Source: Chryseobacterium cucumeris
GTDB lineage: Bacteria > Bacteroidota > Bacteroidia > Flavobacteriales > Weeksellaceae
Assembly (NCBI RefSeq): GCF_001593385.1
Contig: NZ_LUVZ01000001.1
Coordinates: 62,001-126,000, forward strand
Direction of reading: 5' to 3'
DNA: 64,000 nucleotides
The notes below the pieces were generated by a model. The model searched no databases and was not told where the DNA came from. It worked only from the letters and a program-made list of their open reading frames with translations. This document shows positions 41,868 to 51,446 of this stretch, one piece after another. Each line of letters opens with the position of its first letter. Position 1 is the stretch's first letter. Position numbers and translations under genes: made by a program.

Positions 41868-42806
41868 ATGATGCAAACTATATTAGGAGCCAACGGCCAG
41901 ATTGGTGAAGAGCTGGCAAGAGAACTGAAAAGGAATTATACTTCAGATATCCGTATCGTCAGCAGAAAGACAAAAAAAGTAAATGATACAGATACTGTTT
42001 TTTCCGCAGATTTATCAGACAGGGAGAAGGCAGTTGAAGCTGTGAAAGGAAGTGAAATCGCTTATTTTACCCTGGGACTTCCTATGGATACCCGTTTATG
42101 GGAAAAGCAGTTTCTGACCATCATGAAAAATGTTATTGAAGCCTGTAAAATCAATGGTACCAAGCTCGTGTTTTTTGATAACACCTATATGTATCCTCAA
42201 AATAATGAAGTTTTAACTGAACAAACCCGATTTGATCCTGTCGGAAGAAAAGGAACTGTAAGAAAACAGATGGCCGAAATGCTTTTAAAAGAAATGAAAG
42301 CAGGAACCATAGAAGCAGTCATCTGCAGAGCTCCTGAATTTTATGGTCCCGGAAAAACACAAAGTATTACCAACAGTCTCGTTTTTAATGCCATTAAAGA
42401 AGACAAAAAGCTGAAAGTCCCTTTAAGAGATGATAAATTACGAAGCCTGATCTGGACTCCCGATGCGAGCCGTGCCACTGCTTTGATCGGAAATACACCG
42501 GATGCTTACGGACAGACATGGCATTTACCTGTAGATGATCATAAGCTGAATTATAAAGAATTCATTGCGCTGGCTTCAGAAGTTTATGGGAAAGAACTGA
42601 AATATTCGGTTATTCCAAAGCTCGCCTTTTCAATCGGATCCTTTTTCAATAAAAATGCAAAAGAGCTATTAGAACTGCTTCCCAGATATCAATATGATAA
42701 CCTGTTTGATGATTCAAAATTCAGAAAGAGATTCCCGGAATTTCCGGTAACTACTTACAGACAGGGAATTGAACAGATTAAAAAAGAACAGCAATCCGCA
42801 AAATAA
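41868..42806 (+). CDS. NAD(P)-dependent epimerase/dehydratase-like protein
   Basis: The 312-residue protein starts with a glycine-poor Rossmann signature (MQTILGANGQIGEELAREL). AYFTLGLPMDT and FFDNTYMYPQ (Tyr of an SDR-like active site) follow, then CRAPEFYGPGKTQS. The sequence resembles atypical extended-SDR/NmrA proteins that reduce or rearrange sugars or flavonoids. It is followed by an AraC gene and a DJ-1 gene in the same direction, so the three may respond to the same (electrophile or carbonyl) stress. Substrate unknown. Confidence 0.8.
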   Translation: MMQTILGANGQIGEELARELKRNYTSDIRIVSRKTKKVNDTDTVFSADLSDREKAVEAVKGSEIAYFTLGLPMDTRLWEKQFLTIMKNVIEACKINGTKLVFFDNTYMYPQNNEVLTEQTRFDPVGRKGTVRKQMAEMLLKEMKAGTIEAVICRAPEFYGPGKTQSITNSLVFNAIKEDKKLKVPLRDDKLRSLIWTPDASRATALIGNTPDAYGQTWHLPVDDHKLNYKEFIALASEVYGKELKYSVIPKLAFSIGSFFNKNAKELLELLPRYQYDNLFDDSKFRKRFPEFPVTTYRQGIEQIKKEQQSAK

Positions 42807-42860
42807 TCCTATCAAAATAAGTAACTTAGAGACACCATCACCAAAACCGAAGGACAAAAT

Positions 42861-42914
42861 ATTCCCCTCCTTCGGAGGGGTGGCGAAAATTCAAAGAATT
42901 TTTGACGGGGTGGT
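42861..42914 (+). repeat. 54-bp intergenic repeat (copy A)
   Basis: This 54-base sequence (starts ATTCCCCTCC, includes AATTCAAAGAATTTTTGACG, ends GGGGTGGT) recurs inverted at 59474-59527 with only a few changes. It falls in the gap before the AraC start, so the frame that runs through it from 42769 is not coding there. Confidence 0.85.
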
Positions 42915-42927
42915 AAAAAAGAATAAA

Positions 42928-43836
42928 ATGAAAACTCCAGAAAAAGTAACCTCCATCACAGCATTACACAGGTATCTGAATCTGAAAAGGCCGTCTAATC
43001 CTTTGATCAGTGTGTTTGATTTTAATGAAGTGACTATAGATCCGAAGACTGTTCTGAGTGCTGTGACCACAGATTTTTACGTGGTTTCCCTTAAAAAAGA
43101 TTGTGCAGGGAGATGTAAATACGGACAGCATTATTATGATTTTGAGGATGGAATCATGTATTTTATTGCTCCCCATCAGGTATTACAGTTTGAAGATATT
43201 CTGCTTTCCGAAGTAAGAGGAAGTGTACTGGTTATTCATCCTGATTTTTTACAAGGTTATCCATTGGCCGCTATCATAAAGAATTACGGTTATTTTTCGT
43301 ATTCTGCTAATGAAGCTTTGTATCTCTCCGAAAAGGAAGAAAAATCCGTAACGGATATCATGGATAATATCAGCAGGGAGATAGAAGCCAACATGGATAG
43401 TTTCACCCAGGATTTGCTGGTTTCCAACATTGATTTACTGTTAAAATACTGCGACAGATTTTACAACCGCCAGTTTTTAACACGGAAAAAGGTGAATCAT
43501 GATCTTTTGACACAGCTTGAAACTTTACTGGATGATTATTTTAAAAATGAAAAACTGCTGATTGACGGGATTCCTACTGTACAATTTGTGGCAGCTCAGA
43601 TGAATATCAGCCCCAATTATCTGAGTGATATGTTAAGAGTTCATACAGGACAGACCACACAACAGCATATTCAGAACAGAGTGATTGAAAAGGCCAAAGA
43701 ACTGCTTTCCACTACTACTTTATCTGTTTCTGAAATTGCTTATAATTTAGGATTTGAACATCCGCAGTCATTTCACCGTTTGTTTAAAAACCAAACTACT
43801 GTTTCACCTTTAGAATTCAGAAAATCTTTTAATTAA
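42928..43836 (+). CDS. AraC-family transcriptional regulator
   Basis: Start at 42928, just after the 54-bp repeat; the open frame from 42769 passes through that repeat and is rejected. The 302-residue protein has an N-terminal ligand-binding half and a C-terminal AraC HTH (LLSTTTLSVSEIAYNLGFEHPQSFHRLFKNQTTVSPLEFR). DISxNYLSDMLRVHTGQ is the first helix-turn-helix. It is 7 bases before a DJ-1/PfpI gene and follows the SDR-like gene, so all three probably form one stress-response unit. Confidence 0.9.
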   Translation: MKTPEKVTSITALHRYLNLKRPSNPLISVFDFNEVTIDPKTVLSAVTTDFYVVSLKKDCAGRCKYGQHYYDFEDGIMYFIAPHQVLQFEDILLSEVRGSVLVIHPDFLQGYPLAAIIKNYGYFSYSANEALYLSEKEEKSVTDIMDNISREIEANMDSFTQDLLVSNIDLLLKYCDRFYNRQFLTRKKVNHDLLTQLETLLDDYFKNEKLLIDGIPTVQFVAAQMNISPNYLSDMLRVHTGQTTQQHIQNRVIEKAKELLSTTTLSVSEIAYNLGFEHPQSFHRLFKNQTTVSPLEFRKSFN

Positions 43837-43843
43837 TCGTATC

Positions 43844-44533
43844 ATGATGAAAAAAATATTGCTAATCGTAACAAATATAGATCAGTATGCCAGTGGTAAC
43901 TTTAAAACAGGTTTATGGCTGAGCGAGCTTACCCATATATATCATGCGGCAAAGGAGAAAGGATGGCAGATCACCATAGCTTCTCCAAAAGGAGGAAATA
44001 CTCCTGTTGACCCCGAAAGCCTGAAACCTCTGGTCCTTGATGGAATTTCAAAAAAATATTATGAAGATCCTGAATTCATGAATGAACTGGCCCTTACAAA
44101 AAGTCTCAATGAGGTAAAGAATGAATCTTTCGACTGCATTTATCTTGCCGGCGGACATGGAACGATGTATGATTTCCCTGATAATACTACTTTACAGACT
44201 ATACTCAGAGATCAGTATGAAAATAATAAGATGGTTGCTGCAATCTGCCATGGAGTTGGAGGATTGCTGAATGTAAGGCTTTCAGGAGGAGCATATATGA
44301 TTAAAGGTAAATCGATTACTGGATTTGACTGGTTTGAAGAAACCCTGGCCAGAAGAAAAAATGAAGTACCTTTTAACCTGGAAGCCGCTCTTAAAGAACG
44401 GGACGTACATTACAAAAAAGCATTTATTCCAATGACTTCCAACGTTATTGTTGATGGACATTTGATTACAGGGCAAAATCCTTTCAGTTCTAAAGAAATG
44501 GCTAAAGTAGTAATTCGTGAGCTTGAAAAATAA
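43844..44533 (+). CDS. DJ-1/PfpI-family protein (class I glutamine amidotransferase-like)
   Basis: The 229-residue protein has the nucleophile elbow VAAICHGVGGLL (Cys in the A-I-C-H-G motif) and the upstream CIYLAGGHGTMYDF. This is the layout of the Hsp31/YajL-like members, which are glyoxalase III/deglycase or chaperone proteins rather than amidotransferases. It belongs with the AraC and SDR-like genes upstream. A hairpin (44590-44611) follows as a likely terminator. Confidence 0.88.
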   Translation: MMKKILLIVTNIDQYASGNFKTGLWLSELTHIYHAAKEKGWQITIASPKGGNTPVDPESLKPLVLDGISKKYYEDPEFMNELALTKSLNEVKNESFDCIYLAGGHGTMYDFPDNTTLQTILRDQYENNKMVAAICHGVGGLLNVRLSGGAYMIKGKSITGFDWFEETLARRKNEVPFNLEAALKERDVHYKKAFIPMTSNVIVDGHLITGQNPFSSKEMAKVVIRELEK

Positions 44534-44994
44534 AGAGCGGGGATTGAAAGTACAATATATGTTGTAAGATAAAGTGAAAAGTAAAACGCAAAGCTTAAAA
44601 AAGTAAGCTTTTTAATAAAGTGAGCAAATGGTAGCGACTATGTCGCTGATGAAGGTTTGGCTATACATGCGCTCAAAAAGAATCAATTGCGAAATCTAAA
44701 TAATTGATGAGAGACTATGGTATCCTATATTTAATTTTATCGGAGATAAAATCCTTGCGCCTTACAGCAGTTTTTTATTAATCATGTTGCGTCTTTGCGT
44801 TTTCCAAAAACATTTTATATGTAGTTTAAAAAAAATAAAAAAACGCAAAGTTTTAATGGTTTCAGATTCTTACTAAAAATGAGTAATGATAGTGTCAATA
44901 CACTGCATCATTAATTTCCCCCCTGATGCCTCAAAATAAAGTAAACATTAAAATCTCTGCGTTTAATACTTTTTTACTGTTTTTATATTTGTTC
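44534..44994. other. Gap (461 bases) with a terminator and a 221-base inverted-repeat element
   Basis: AAAGCTTA/TAAGCTTT at 44590-44611 is a terminator of the DJ-1 operon. AAAACGCAAAG (44583-44593) is repeated inverted as CTTTGCGTTTT (44793-44803), bounding a 221-base stretch, and again direct at about 44840. No gene is visible. Confidence 0.55.
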
Positions 44995-46512
44995 TTATGA
45001 GAAGATCGATTTTGTTATCGTAATAAGGCTCATGGCAATAACCACCATTCCTACCACCACAAACATTTTCTTTGTCGGAAGTTTTGCCGTAAGCATTGCA
45101 GAAAACGGAGCGGTAAAAACACCTCCCAGCAAAAGCCCCAAAACAATATTCCAATGGTGGATACCTATCGTAAAAATAAAGGTAATAGCACTGGTAATGG
45201 TTAGTAAAAACTTTGCAACGGTAGAACTTCCCACTACATATCGGGGAATCCTTCCCTCTTTGATCAGCGTTCCGGTTACCAAAGGTCCCCAGCCGCCGCC
45301 GGCAAAAGAATCTATGAAGCCGCCTGCCAATCCTAATATTCTGAGATTGGTTCTGCGTTTGGCTTTCGCTTGTCCGGTTTTTTTATCTTTAAATGCATTG
45401 TTTAAGATATTAATTCCAAGATAGAGCGTGTAGCAGGCAATAATTGGTTTTACGATGTGAGCATAATGTTCACCATAATGAGACAGTGTTAAAGCTCCGA
45501 TAACAGAACCCACAATAGCCAATGGAAACAGCACCCAGACCATTTTTTTATTCACATTTCCCAATTTATAATGACTGAAACTCCCGGCCGCCGTGGTAAA
45601 AGATTCTGCGGAATGAATACTTGCGCTTACAACGGGAGGCGGGACATTCAGCAGTAAAAGGATTGTAGTACATATCACTCCATAGCCCATTCCCATAGAT
45701 CCGGCGACAATTTCTGCCATAAAGCCCGCAAACAGCATCCAGTAAAAAATATGGCCATCTTTATTCAGAAAATGCTGAATATCATCAGATAAATTAAACT
45801 GATACACGACAAGGCCAAATAACCCGAAAAGAAGTAAAACACCAATGATGGCCAGATAAATATTGGCTTTTCTCTGGGCTGTTTTGGTGATACTGATCAG
45901 CTTTTGAATTTCCATATCCGGTTTTGCAGCAGCTTTTCCGTCGGACAGATATTCTGTTGTAATCTTATTAAGTTCTTTTACTTTATAATCGAAATCGCCT
46001 GTCAGTTGATTACGGATATGCTGCATATTGTCCAATACATGATCCATTTCGTCAGGAATCACTTCGGTAAAGGTTTCTCTTAATCTTTTAGCGATGGTTG
46101 GAGATTTTCCATTGGTGGAAATAGCTATTTTAAGACTTCCCTTTTTAACAATAGATCCTAAATAAAAATCACACAAATCAGGTTTATCCGCAATATTGAC
46201 CAGTACACTTTTTTGCTGGGCTTTTTCTCTGATTTCTCCGGCCAGTTCAACATCATTTACTGCAATAATGGCCAGATCAGTACCATTAAAATCGTGGTCA
46301 TGATATGCTCTCTCATGAAGTGTTATATTGGAAAACTGGTTTTGTAAAGTTCTGACCTCCGGAATGATTTCTTTGGCTACCAGTTTGATGGATGTTTCCG
46401 GTGAATTGCCTAGAACAGATTCCAGTTTTTCAAGGGCAACCTTGCCGCCGCCAATGATCAGAAGCGACAGGTTTTCAAGTTTTAAAAATATGGGATATAA
46501 AGAATTGCTCAT
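44995..46512 (-). CDS. Fusion: precorrin-2 dehydrogenase/ferrochelatase (SirC/CysG-N) + TSUP transporter
   Basis: The 505-residue protein has two parts. Residues 1-200 match the CysG-N/Met8 domain: Rossmann LLIIGGGKVALEKL, NDVELAGEIREKAQ, NIADKPDLCDFYLGSIVKKG, STNGKSPTIAKRLRE. It oxidises precorrin-2 and inserts iron, the last steps to sirohaem, the cofactor of sulfite reductase encoded in the same cluster. Residues about 215-505 are a TauE/SafE (TSUP) permease with seven or eight helices (GMGYGVICTTILLLL, GGFIDSFAGGGWGPLVTG). TSUP proteins carry sulfite, sulfate or organosulfur anions; with no other sulfate permease in the window this domain may supply sulfate. It is 5 bases after the TonB receptor gene. 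Confidence 0.88.
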   Translation of the reverse strand: MSNSLYPIFLKLENLSLLIIGGGKVALEKLESVLGNSPETSIKLVAKEIIPEVRTLQNQFSNITLHERAYHDHDFNGTDLAIIAVNDVELAGEIREKAQQKSVLVNIADKPDLCDFYLGSIVKKGSLKIAISTNGKSPTIAKRLRETFTEVIPDEMDHVLDNMQHIRNQLTGDFDYKVKELNKITTEYLSDGKAAAKPDMEIQKLISITKTAQRKANIYLAIIGVLLLFGLFGLVVYQFNLSDDIQHFLNKDGHIFYWMLFAGFMAEIVAGSMGMGYGVICTTILLLLNVPPPVVSASIHSAESFTTAAGSFSHYKLGNVNKKMVWVLFPLAIVGSVIGALTLSHYGEHYAHIVKPIIACYTLYLGINILNNAFKDKKTGQAKAKRRTNLRILGLAGGFIDSFAGGGWGPLVTGTLIKEGRIPRYVVGSSTVAKFLLTITSAITFIFTIGIHHWNIVLGLLLGGVFTAPFSAMLTAKLPTKKMFVVVGMVVIAMSLITITKSIFS

Positions 46513-46517
46513 CCTGA

Positions 46518-49394
46518 TTACAGTTTTAAGTCATACGTAAAAGCGAGATAATACAGTCCTCCGATTTCAGGACCTGCTGCATACTGGAAGTAACGGCGGT
46601 TCAGCAGATTGGTAGCACCTATTTTAATATTTGCACGGATTTCAGGAAGCTTCCATGTTGCCTGTGCATCAATGGTGTAATAAGCGGGAATTTCTCCGGA
46701 TGCTAAAGGACTTTCCCACATAAAACCGCTCTGCCATCTGGCTACAAGAGTAAATCCTATATTTTTAACAATCTCTCTGTTTCCCAAGCTTACATTTACC
46801 ATCCATTTCGGAGTGTTGAAAGCTGTAATAAACAGGTCTGAAGAATTGTTGGAAGCCAGATCATTATAGGAAACATTGGTGTTGATATTGTAATTTCCTG
46901 TGATATTATATCGGATTCCTAAAGATGTTCCGTAGCTTTTGTAGGTACTGTTGCTGTTGGTATAAACCCTGTATCGGTCCTGTTTACTTCTGTCGAGCAT
47001 TGCCAGCACGGCTGCATTGCTTCCTACTTGGCTGTTTTTAGGAACGGCTACTTCTACCTGCCCAAGGAATCCTTGGTAGATATTGTAATAAAAATCCCAG
47101 TCCAACACCAGTTTATTATTGAAAAAAGTAGATTTGTACCCTACTTCAAACGAATTGATTTTCTCCGGCTGTAACTTCTGCAGATTGGCTACCGCTAAAA
47201 GTTGCTTATTATCCTGGGCTGCCTGAGCCTGGGTTTTTCCTGCGTCAACATCAGCGTTTACTGCTGAGGTAAATTTATCGATGGATGCCAGCGTATAAGA
47301 GTTTTCCAGATAGCCTAATCCATCATTCACTTTTGAAAGTCCGCCTACTCTTCTTACATTTCCGTTATTCACGAATGAAAGGGCTTCAAATAAAGATGGA
47401 AAACGATAGCCGTTTTGAAAAGAGGCCCGGAAATTATGCTGTTTTACTGGGGAATACACTACACTTATTCTTGGATTTAGTTTGGCTTCAAATTCCGGGT
47501 TTCTGTCGATCCGTAAAGCGGCATTAATTTTTACTTTATCATCGAAGAAAAGCCTGGTAATCTGTGCAAAAGCCCCATATTTCTGATAGATAACATCTTT
47601 TCCGAAAGTACCATTGGCTAAAGGAATGTTTCTTTCATTCACGGGACGGTTAAAATCAACAAAGTTATTTCCATCCGGAGTAATGCTGTACAAACGGTAA
47701 TCTACTCCTGCAAGAAGGTTGAATATCTTCACAAACCTGCTGAAATCATAGGTCAGTTCCCCCTGATAAAAGCGGGATTTCTGTTCAAGCTTGGCTCCTC
47801 CTGTTGCCGGAGCTCCTGCTACGCCTCCATTGGCCGAATCCCAGTTATTAATTCCGACGATGGTATTTTTCAACTGTTCGAAAGCAGCAGTTCCCGGTAC
47901 TACCCTGTTTTTGTCGGCTTCCCGACGGGCAAGGATGAAAGCATCATTAAGATTGGTTCCGGCATTCAGACTGTTCTGAAGTGCGGTCTGGAATATATTT
48001 TTCCAGTTGGCATTGGAAAGATTCGTCAGATCAAGATTATCTGCCAAAGGTTTGAGATTATAAGAATCTCCTGTATTTTCTATGGATACATAAGCTCTGA
48101 AGGTTAATTCTCTTCCTGTCAGTTCTACTTTATGGTTCTGAACTGTGGCATTCTGCAAACGGATTTTATTCCCTCTCTGGAAAGTTCCGTCCAGCAAGCC
48201 GTAGCGATACACATAAGATGTTCTCCACTGATCTCCGAAACGATAATATAAACCTGCATCGAACTTGATATTTTTCACGTCAGGGCTTACCAGATCTTTT
48301 TCCAGATATCCTGTCCGGGAAACGTTGAATGTGGTTGGTTTTCCGTTGTAATCTACTTTTACAGCTACACGGTTGTTTCTTTCATCACCGTATTTATTCC
48401 AAAGATCTTCAGCCGGATTGTTAGCCAAAGCAAAGTTAGGATTGGCTGTTACCAATGAACCTGGATTCTGATCTGTCAGATTATTGGAAACCCAGTCTGT
48501 TCCACTGAAGTAAGAGGCATTAACTTTAACAGCAAAGTTCTTATTGATCACCTTTGCAAAACGAATGGCACTTTCTCCCAGAGAACTTATTTTATGATTG
48601 ACATTGTCTACATGATTTACTCCGCCACGGAAATAAACACTTATCCCTTCAGAGGTAAACGGATCTTTGGTCTGTAAACTTGCCAGTCCGTTGATGGCAT
48701 TCATTCCGTACAATGCAGAAGCCGCTCCCGGAGTTACTTCCATAGATTGAATATCCAGTTCTGTAGGTCCTATAGCATTTCCCAGCGGCACTCCCAAGGT
48801 TGCCGACTGTACATCTACTCCATCTACCAGCTGCATGAACCGGAAATTATTGGGCGAATTAAAACCTCTTGAATTAGGAATTTTCAACGTAAGGCTTGAG
48901 GTTAAAAGCTGTAGTCCTTTTACATTTTCCAGGGTTTCATAAAACGAAGCAGCCGGACTTTCCCTGATGGTTTTGATATCAATTTTTTCAATAGCGATCG
49001 GAGATCTTAATATTTTTTCCGGAACTCTGGAGGCAGAAATTACCACATCATCAATAATGGTATTCTGAGGGTTTAAGCCTATCGTTATTCTGTTGGAAGG
49101 CGAAAGGATTTCAACAGTTTGACTGCTAAAACCATCTTTCTGAACAACCACCCGGAATGGAATGGTAACTCTTGTTCTGATTTTGAAGTTACCCAACTGA
49201 TCCGTGAATGCGTTATCCTGTGTATTTTCGATCTGTACTTTTACGGAGTCAAGACCTTTTCGTGTATCTGTATTTTTGATGCTTCCGCTAAGTTCTATAA
49301 GCTGCTGCTGAGCTTCTGCCAGGTTAAAAAATAGAAATGTAAATGCAATAATGCCTGCTTTTGGTAGAAAATTTCCCTGCTTTTTGTTTTTCAT
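46518..49394 (-). CDS. TonB-dependent receptor with CarboxypepD-reg-like domain
   Basis: The 958-residue protein has a signal peptide (ending LAEAQ), a carboxypeptidase regulatory-like domain (about 30-110, GSIKNTDTRKGLDSVKVQIE), a plug (115-240, VVISASRVPEKILRSP, NSRGFNSPNNFRFMQLVDGVDV) and a barrel ending YLAFTYDLKL. Its substrate is not visible from sequence. Placed between the sulfite reductase genes and the sirohaem/TSUP fusion, it probably brings a sulfur-containing compound, sulfate or a sulfonate across the outer membrane. It starts after a 344-base gap that holds a palindromic element. Confidence 0.85.
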   Translation of the reverse strand: MKNKKQGNFLPKAGIIAFTFLFFNLAEAQQQLIELSGSIKNTDTRKGLDSVKVQIENTQDNAFTDQLGNFKIRTRVTIPFRVVVQKDGFSSQTVEILSPSNRITIGLNPQNTIIDDVVISASRVPEKILRSPIAIEKIDIKTIRESPAASFYETLENVKGLQLLTSSLTLKIPNSRGFNSPNNFRFMQLVDGVDVQSATLGVPLGNAIGPTELDIQSMEVTPGAASALYGMNAINGLASLQTKDPFTSEGISVYFRGGVNHVDNVNHKISSLGESAIRFAKVINKNFAVKVNASYFSGTDWVSNNLTDQNPGSLVTANPNFALANNPAEDLWNKYGDERNNRVAVKVDYNGKPTTFNVSRTGYLEKDLVSPDVKNIKFDAGLYYRFGDQWRTSYVYRYGLLDGTFQRGNKIRLQNATVQNHKVELTGRELTFRAYVSIENTGDSYNLKPLADNLDLTNLSNANWKNIFQTALQNSLNAGTNLNDAFILARREADKNRVVPGTAAFEQLKNTIVGINNWDSANGGVAGAPATGGAKLEQKSRFYQGELTYDFSRFVKIFNLLAGVDYRLYSITPDGNNFVDFNRPVNERNIPLANGTFGKDVIYQKYGAFAQITRLFFDDKVKINAALRIDRNPEFEAKLNPRISVVYSPVKQHNFRASFQNGYRFPSLFEALSFVNNGNVRRVGGLSKVNDGLGYLENSYTLASIDKFTSAVNADVDAGKTQAQAAQDNKQLLAVANLQKLQPEKINSFEVGYKSTFFNNKLVLDWDFYYNIYQGFLGQVEVAVPKNSQVGSNAAVLAMLDRSKQDRYRVYTNSNSTYKSYGTSLGIRYNITGNYNINTNVSYNDLASNNSSDLFITAFNTPKWMVNVSLGNREIVKNIGFTLVARWQSGFMWESPLASGEIPAYYTIDAQATWKLPEIRANIKIGATNLLNRRYFQYAAGPEIGGLYYLAFTYDLKL

Positions 49395-49738
49395 TTTTCT
49401 TCATTTTTTAGGTTGAGAATGAAGCTGCCTGAATTTTTAAATAAAACATAAAGTTTTTAAACCATTAAGAGTTGATAAGATTTTAAGGTATTTAAGAATG
49501 TTTCGCACTAAAGAACAGGTCTTAAAAAATCATATGATTTTACCTTAACTTTACTTAATAACTTTAATTCCTTAATGGTTTGATTTATTAAGTGGTGAAC
49601 TAAGATGCCTTACTATTTCAAACAGCTTTGTTTGTATTGTTATTTGAGAATCAACAACACATACACATTCGTCCGCTTAAATGAAGAGGTTGAGTTTTTT
49701 TGTTTTTTTTCAGATCATAATGAAAATTAGTCATATAA
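49395..49738. other. Gap (344 bases) with an imperfect inverted-repeat element
   Basis: AAACCATTAAG (49459-49469) pairs with CTTAATGGTTT (49571-49581), and inner parts pair partly (TTTTAAGG with CCTTAA), outlining a 123-base palindromic element. It splits the cys cluster between cysI and the TonB gene. No gene or clear promoter is visible. Confidence 0.55.
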
Positions 49739-51415
49739 TTAATTTAAGGTATGTAAGTAACGGTATGAAAAATCACCAAATGTTTCCTCTGCAAGTCTTT
49801 TCTGTACGTAAATCGCGAAAAGTTCATCCAGAGTGGTCAGAATTTCTTCTTCACCAATATTTTCTTTAAATTTTGTATTCAGTCGCATTCCTAAGCGGTC
49901 TCCCCCAATGTGAAGATTATATTTCCCATAAGCTGTACCTACAAATCCGATTTCAGCATTGGGAGATCTTCCACAGCCATTGGGACAACCTGTCATACGG
50001 ATCGTGATATCTTCTTCCAACAAACCATATTTTTCAAGGATAGGTTCTATTTTGGTGACCAGGGAAGGCAGATAACGTTGGGCCTCCGCCAGAGCCAGTG
50101 AACAGGTGTTCAAGGCTACGCATGCAACAGAGTTTTTACGTAAAGCACTTGCTCTGTCGGTATGTTCTGAAATTCCGTGCTCTTTTAAAATACCTTCGAT
50201 TTCAGGCTTATCTTCTTCATCAATATCAGCAAGAATAAGGTTTTGGTTGCAGGTAAAACGGAAATTGGCTTTCCCTGTCTGTGCAATTTTTAATAGTCCC
50301 GATTTTAAAGGATATCCTTCAATATCAAGGATTCTTCCATGCTCTACAAATACGGTGTAAAACCACTTTCCTTCATGATTCTGTATCCAGCCGTAACGGT
50401 CTTTTCTTTGTGTAAACTTAAATTCGCGGGCCGGCTCAAAACTGAAGCCTGCTCTCTTTTCTACTTCAGCTCTGTACTGATCGATACCTAATTTATCAAT
50501 AGTATATTTTAATCTTGATAATTTCCGGTCGCTTCTGTTACCGAAGTCTCTTTGTACCGTGATAATTTCGTACACGGCTTTCAATACTTTTTCCTCGGTA
50601 TCCACAAATCCAAGGATAGAAGCAAGACGGGCATACGTGGCTTCATTTCCGTGAGTGGCACCTAATCCCCCTCCGGCAGCAATATTGTAACCTACAATTT
50701 TATCATTTTCGATAATCGCGATTAAGGCAATATCATTGATGAATACATCCACATCGTTATTGGGAGGAACGGCTATTCCAATTTTCAGTTTTCTCGGAAG
50801 ATATCTGTCCTGATACAAAGGATCTTCCTCTGCTTTACGGTCTACCAGAAGTTCATCATCAATCCAGATATCATAATAAGCTTTGGTTTTCGGAAGACAC
50901 ATTTCACTGATTTTACCTGCCAGTTCGTAGGCTTCCTGCTGTAAAGGGGATTCCGAAGGATTGGCTGTACAGGTTACGTTTCTGTTGACATCTCCACAAG
51001 CGGCAATCGAATCCAGATGCTGAAGATTGAAACTTTGAATGGTAGGTCTTAAATGAGATTTTAAAATACCATGCAGCTGAATGGTTTGCCTGGTAGTCAC
51101 TTTTATCGTTCCCGTAGAATGATCTTCAGCCGTTTCATTCAATCCTACCCATTGCTCCGGAGTTAAAAAACCACCGGGAAGTCTTAATCTGATCATATAA
51201 GAATACAGCCATTCCAGTTTTTTGGAGACACGCTCTTCCCTGCGGTCTCTGTCATCCTGCTGGTACATTCCGTGAAATTTGATCACAGTCTGGTCATCTT
51301 CTCTGATGGCTCCGGTGAAGTTATCTGCAAGACTTTCCTTTAAAGTTCCTCTGAGTCCGTTACTGCCGGTTTTAATTTTTTCTACCGGTGAAAGGTTCTC
51401 TTTATTGTTGTTCAT
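49739..51415 (-). CDS. cysI: Sulfite reductase haemoprotein beta subunit
   Basis: The 558-residue protein has the two ferredoxin-like and two SiR domains of the family. Fe4S4-sirohaem ligands are Cys432 and Cys438 (ACVALNTC) and Cys477 and Cys481 (GCPNGC), the usual C-x5-C and C-x3-C. Sirohaem phosphates bind RLP and NVTC basic residues earlier. It reduces sulfite to sulfide with electrons from the CysJ flavoprotein encoded 31 bases upstream. The length fits CysI. Its sirohaem comes from cobA and the SirC fusion in the same cluster. Confidence 0.95.
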   Translation of the reverse strand: MNNNKENLSPVEKIKTGSNGLRGTLKESLADNFTGAIREDDQTVIKFHGMYQQDDRDRREERVSKKLEWLYSYMIRLRLPGGFLTPEQWVGLNETAEDHSTGTIKVTTRQTIQLHGILKSHLRPTIQSFNLQHLDSIAACGDVNRNVTCTANPSESPLQQEAYELAGKISEMCLPKTKAYYDIWIDDELLVDRKAEEDPLYQDRYLPRKLKIGIAVPPNNDVDVFINDIALIAIIENDKIVGYNIAAGGGLGATHGNEATYARLASILGFVDTEEKVLKAVYEIITVQRDFGNRSDRKLSRLKYTIDKLGIDQYRAEVEKRAGFSFEPAREFKFTQRKDRYGWIQNHEGKWFYTVFVEHGRILDIEGYPLKSGLLKIAQTGKANFRFTCNQNLILADIDEEDKPEIEGILKEHGISEHTDRASALRKNSVACVALNTCSLALAEAQRYLPSLVTKIEPILEKYGLLEEDITIRMTGCPNGCGRSPNAEIGFVGTAYGKYNLHIGGDRLGMRLNTKFKENIGEEEILTTLDELFAIYVQKRLAEETFGDFSYRYLHTLN

Positions 51416-51446
51416 AATTGTTTCCTTTAATTTTTACGACTACTTT

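Noticed and set aside
42769..42927. N-terminal extension of the AraC gene
   Set aside because: It passes through the 54-bp dispersed repeat; the same peptide appears in an unrelated frame at 59326-59508.
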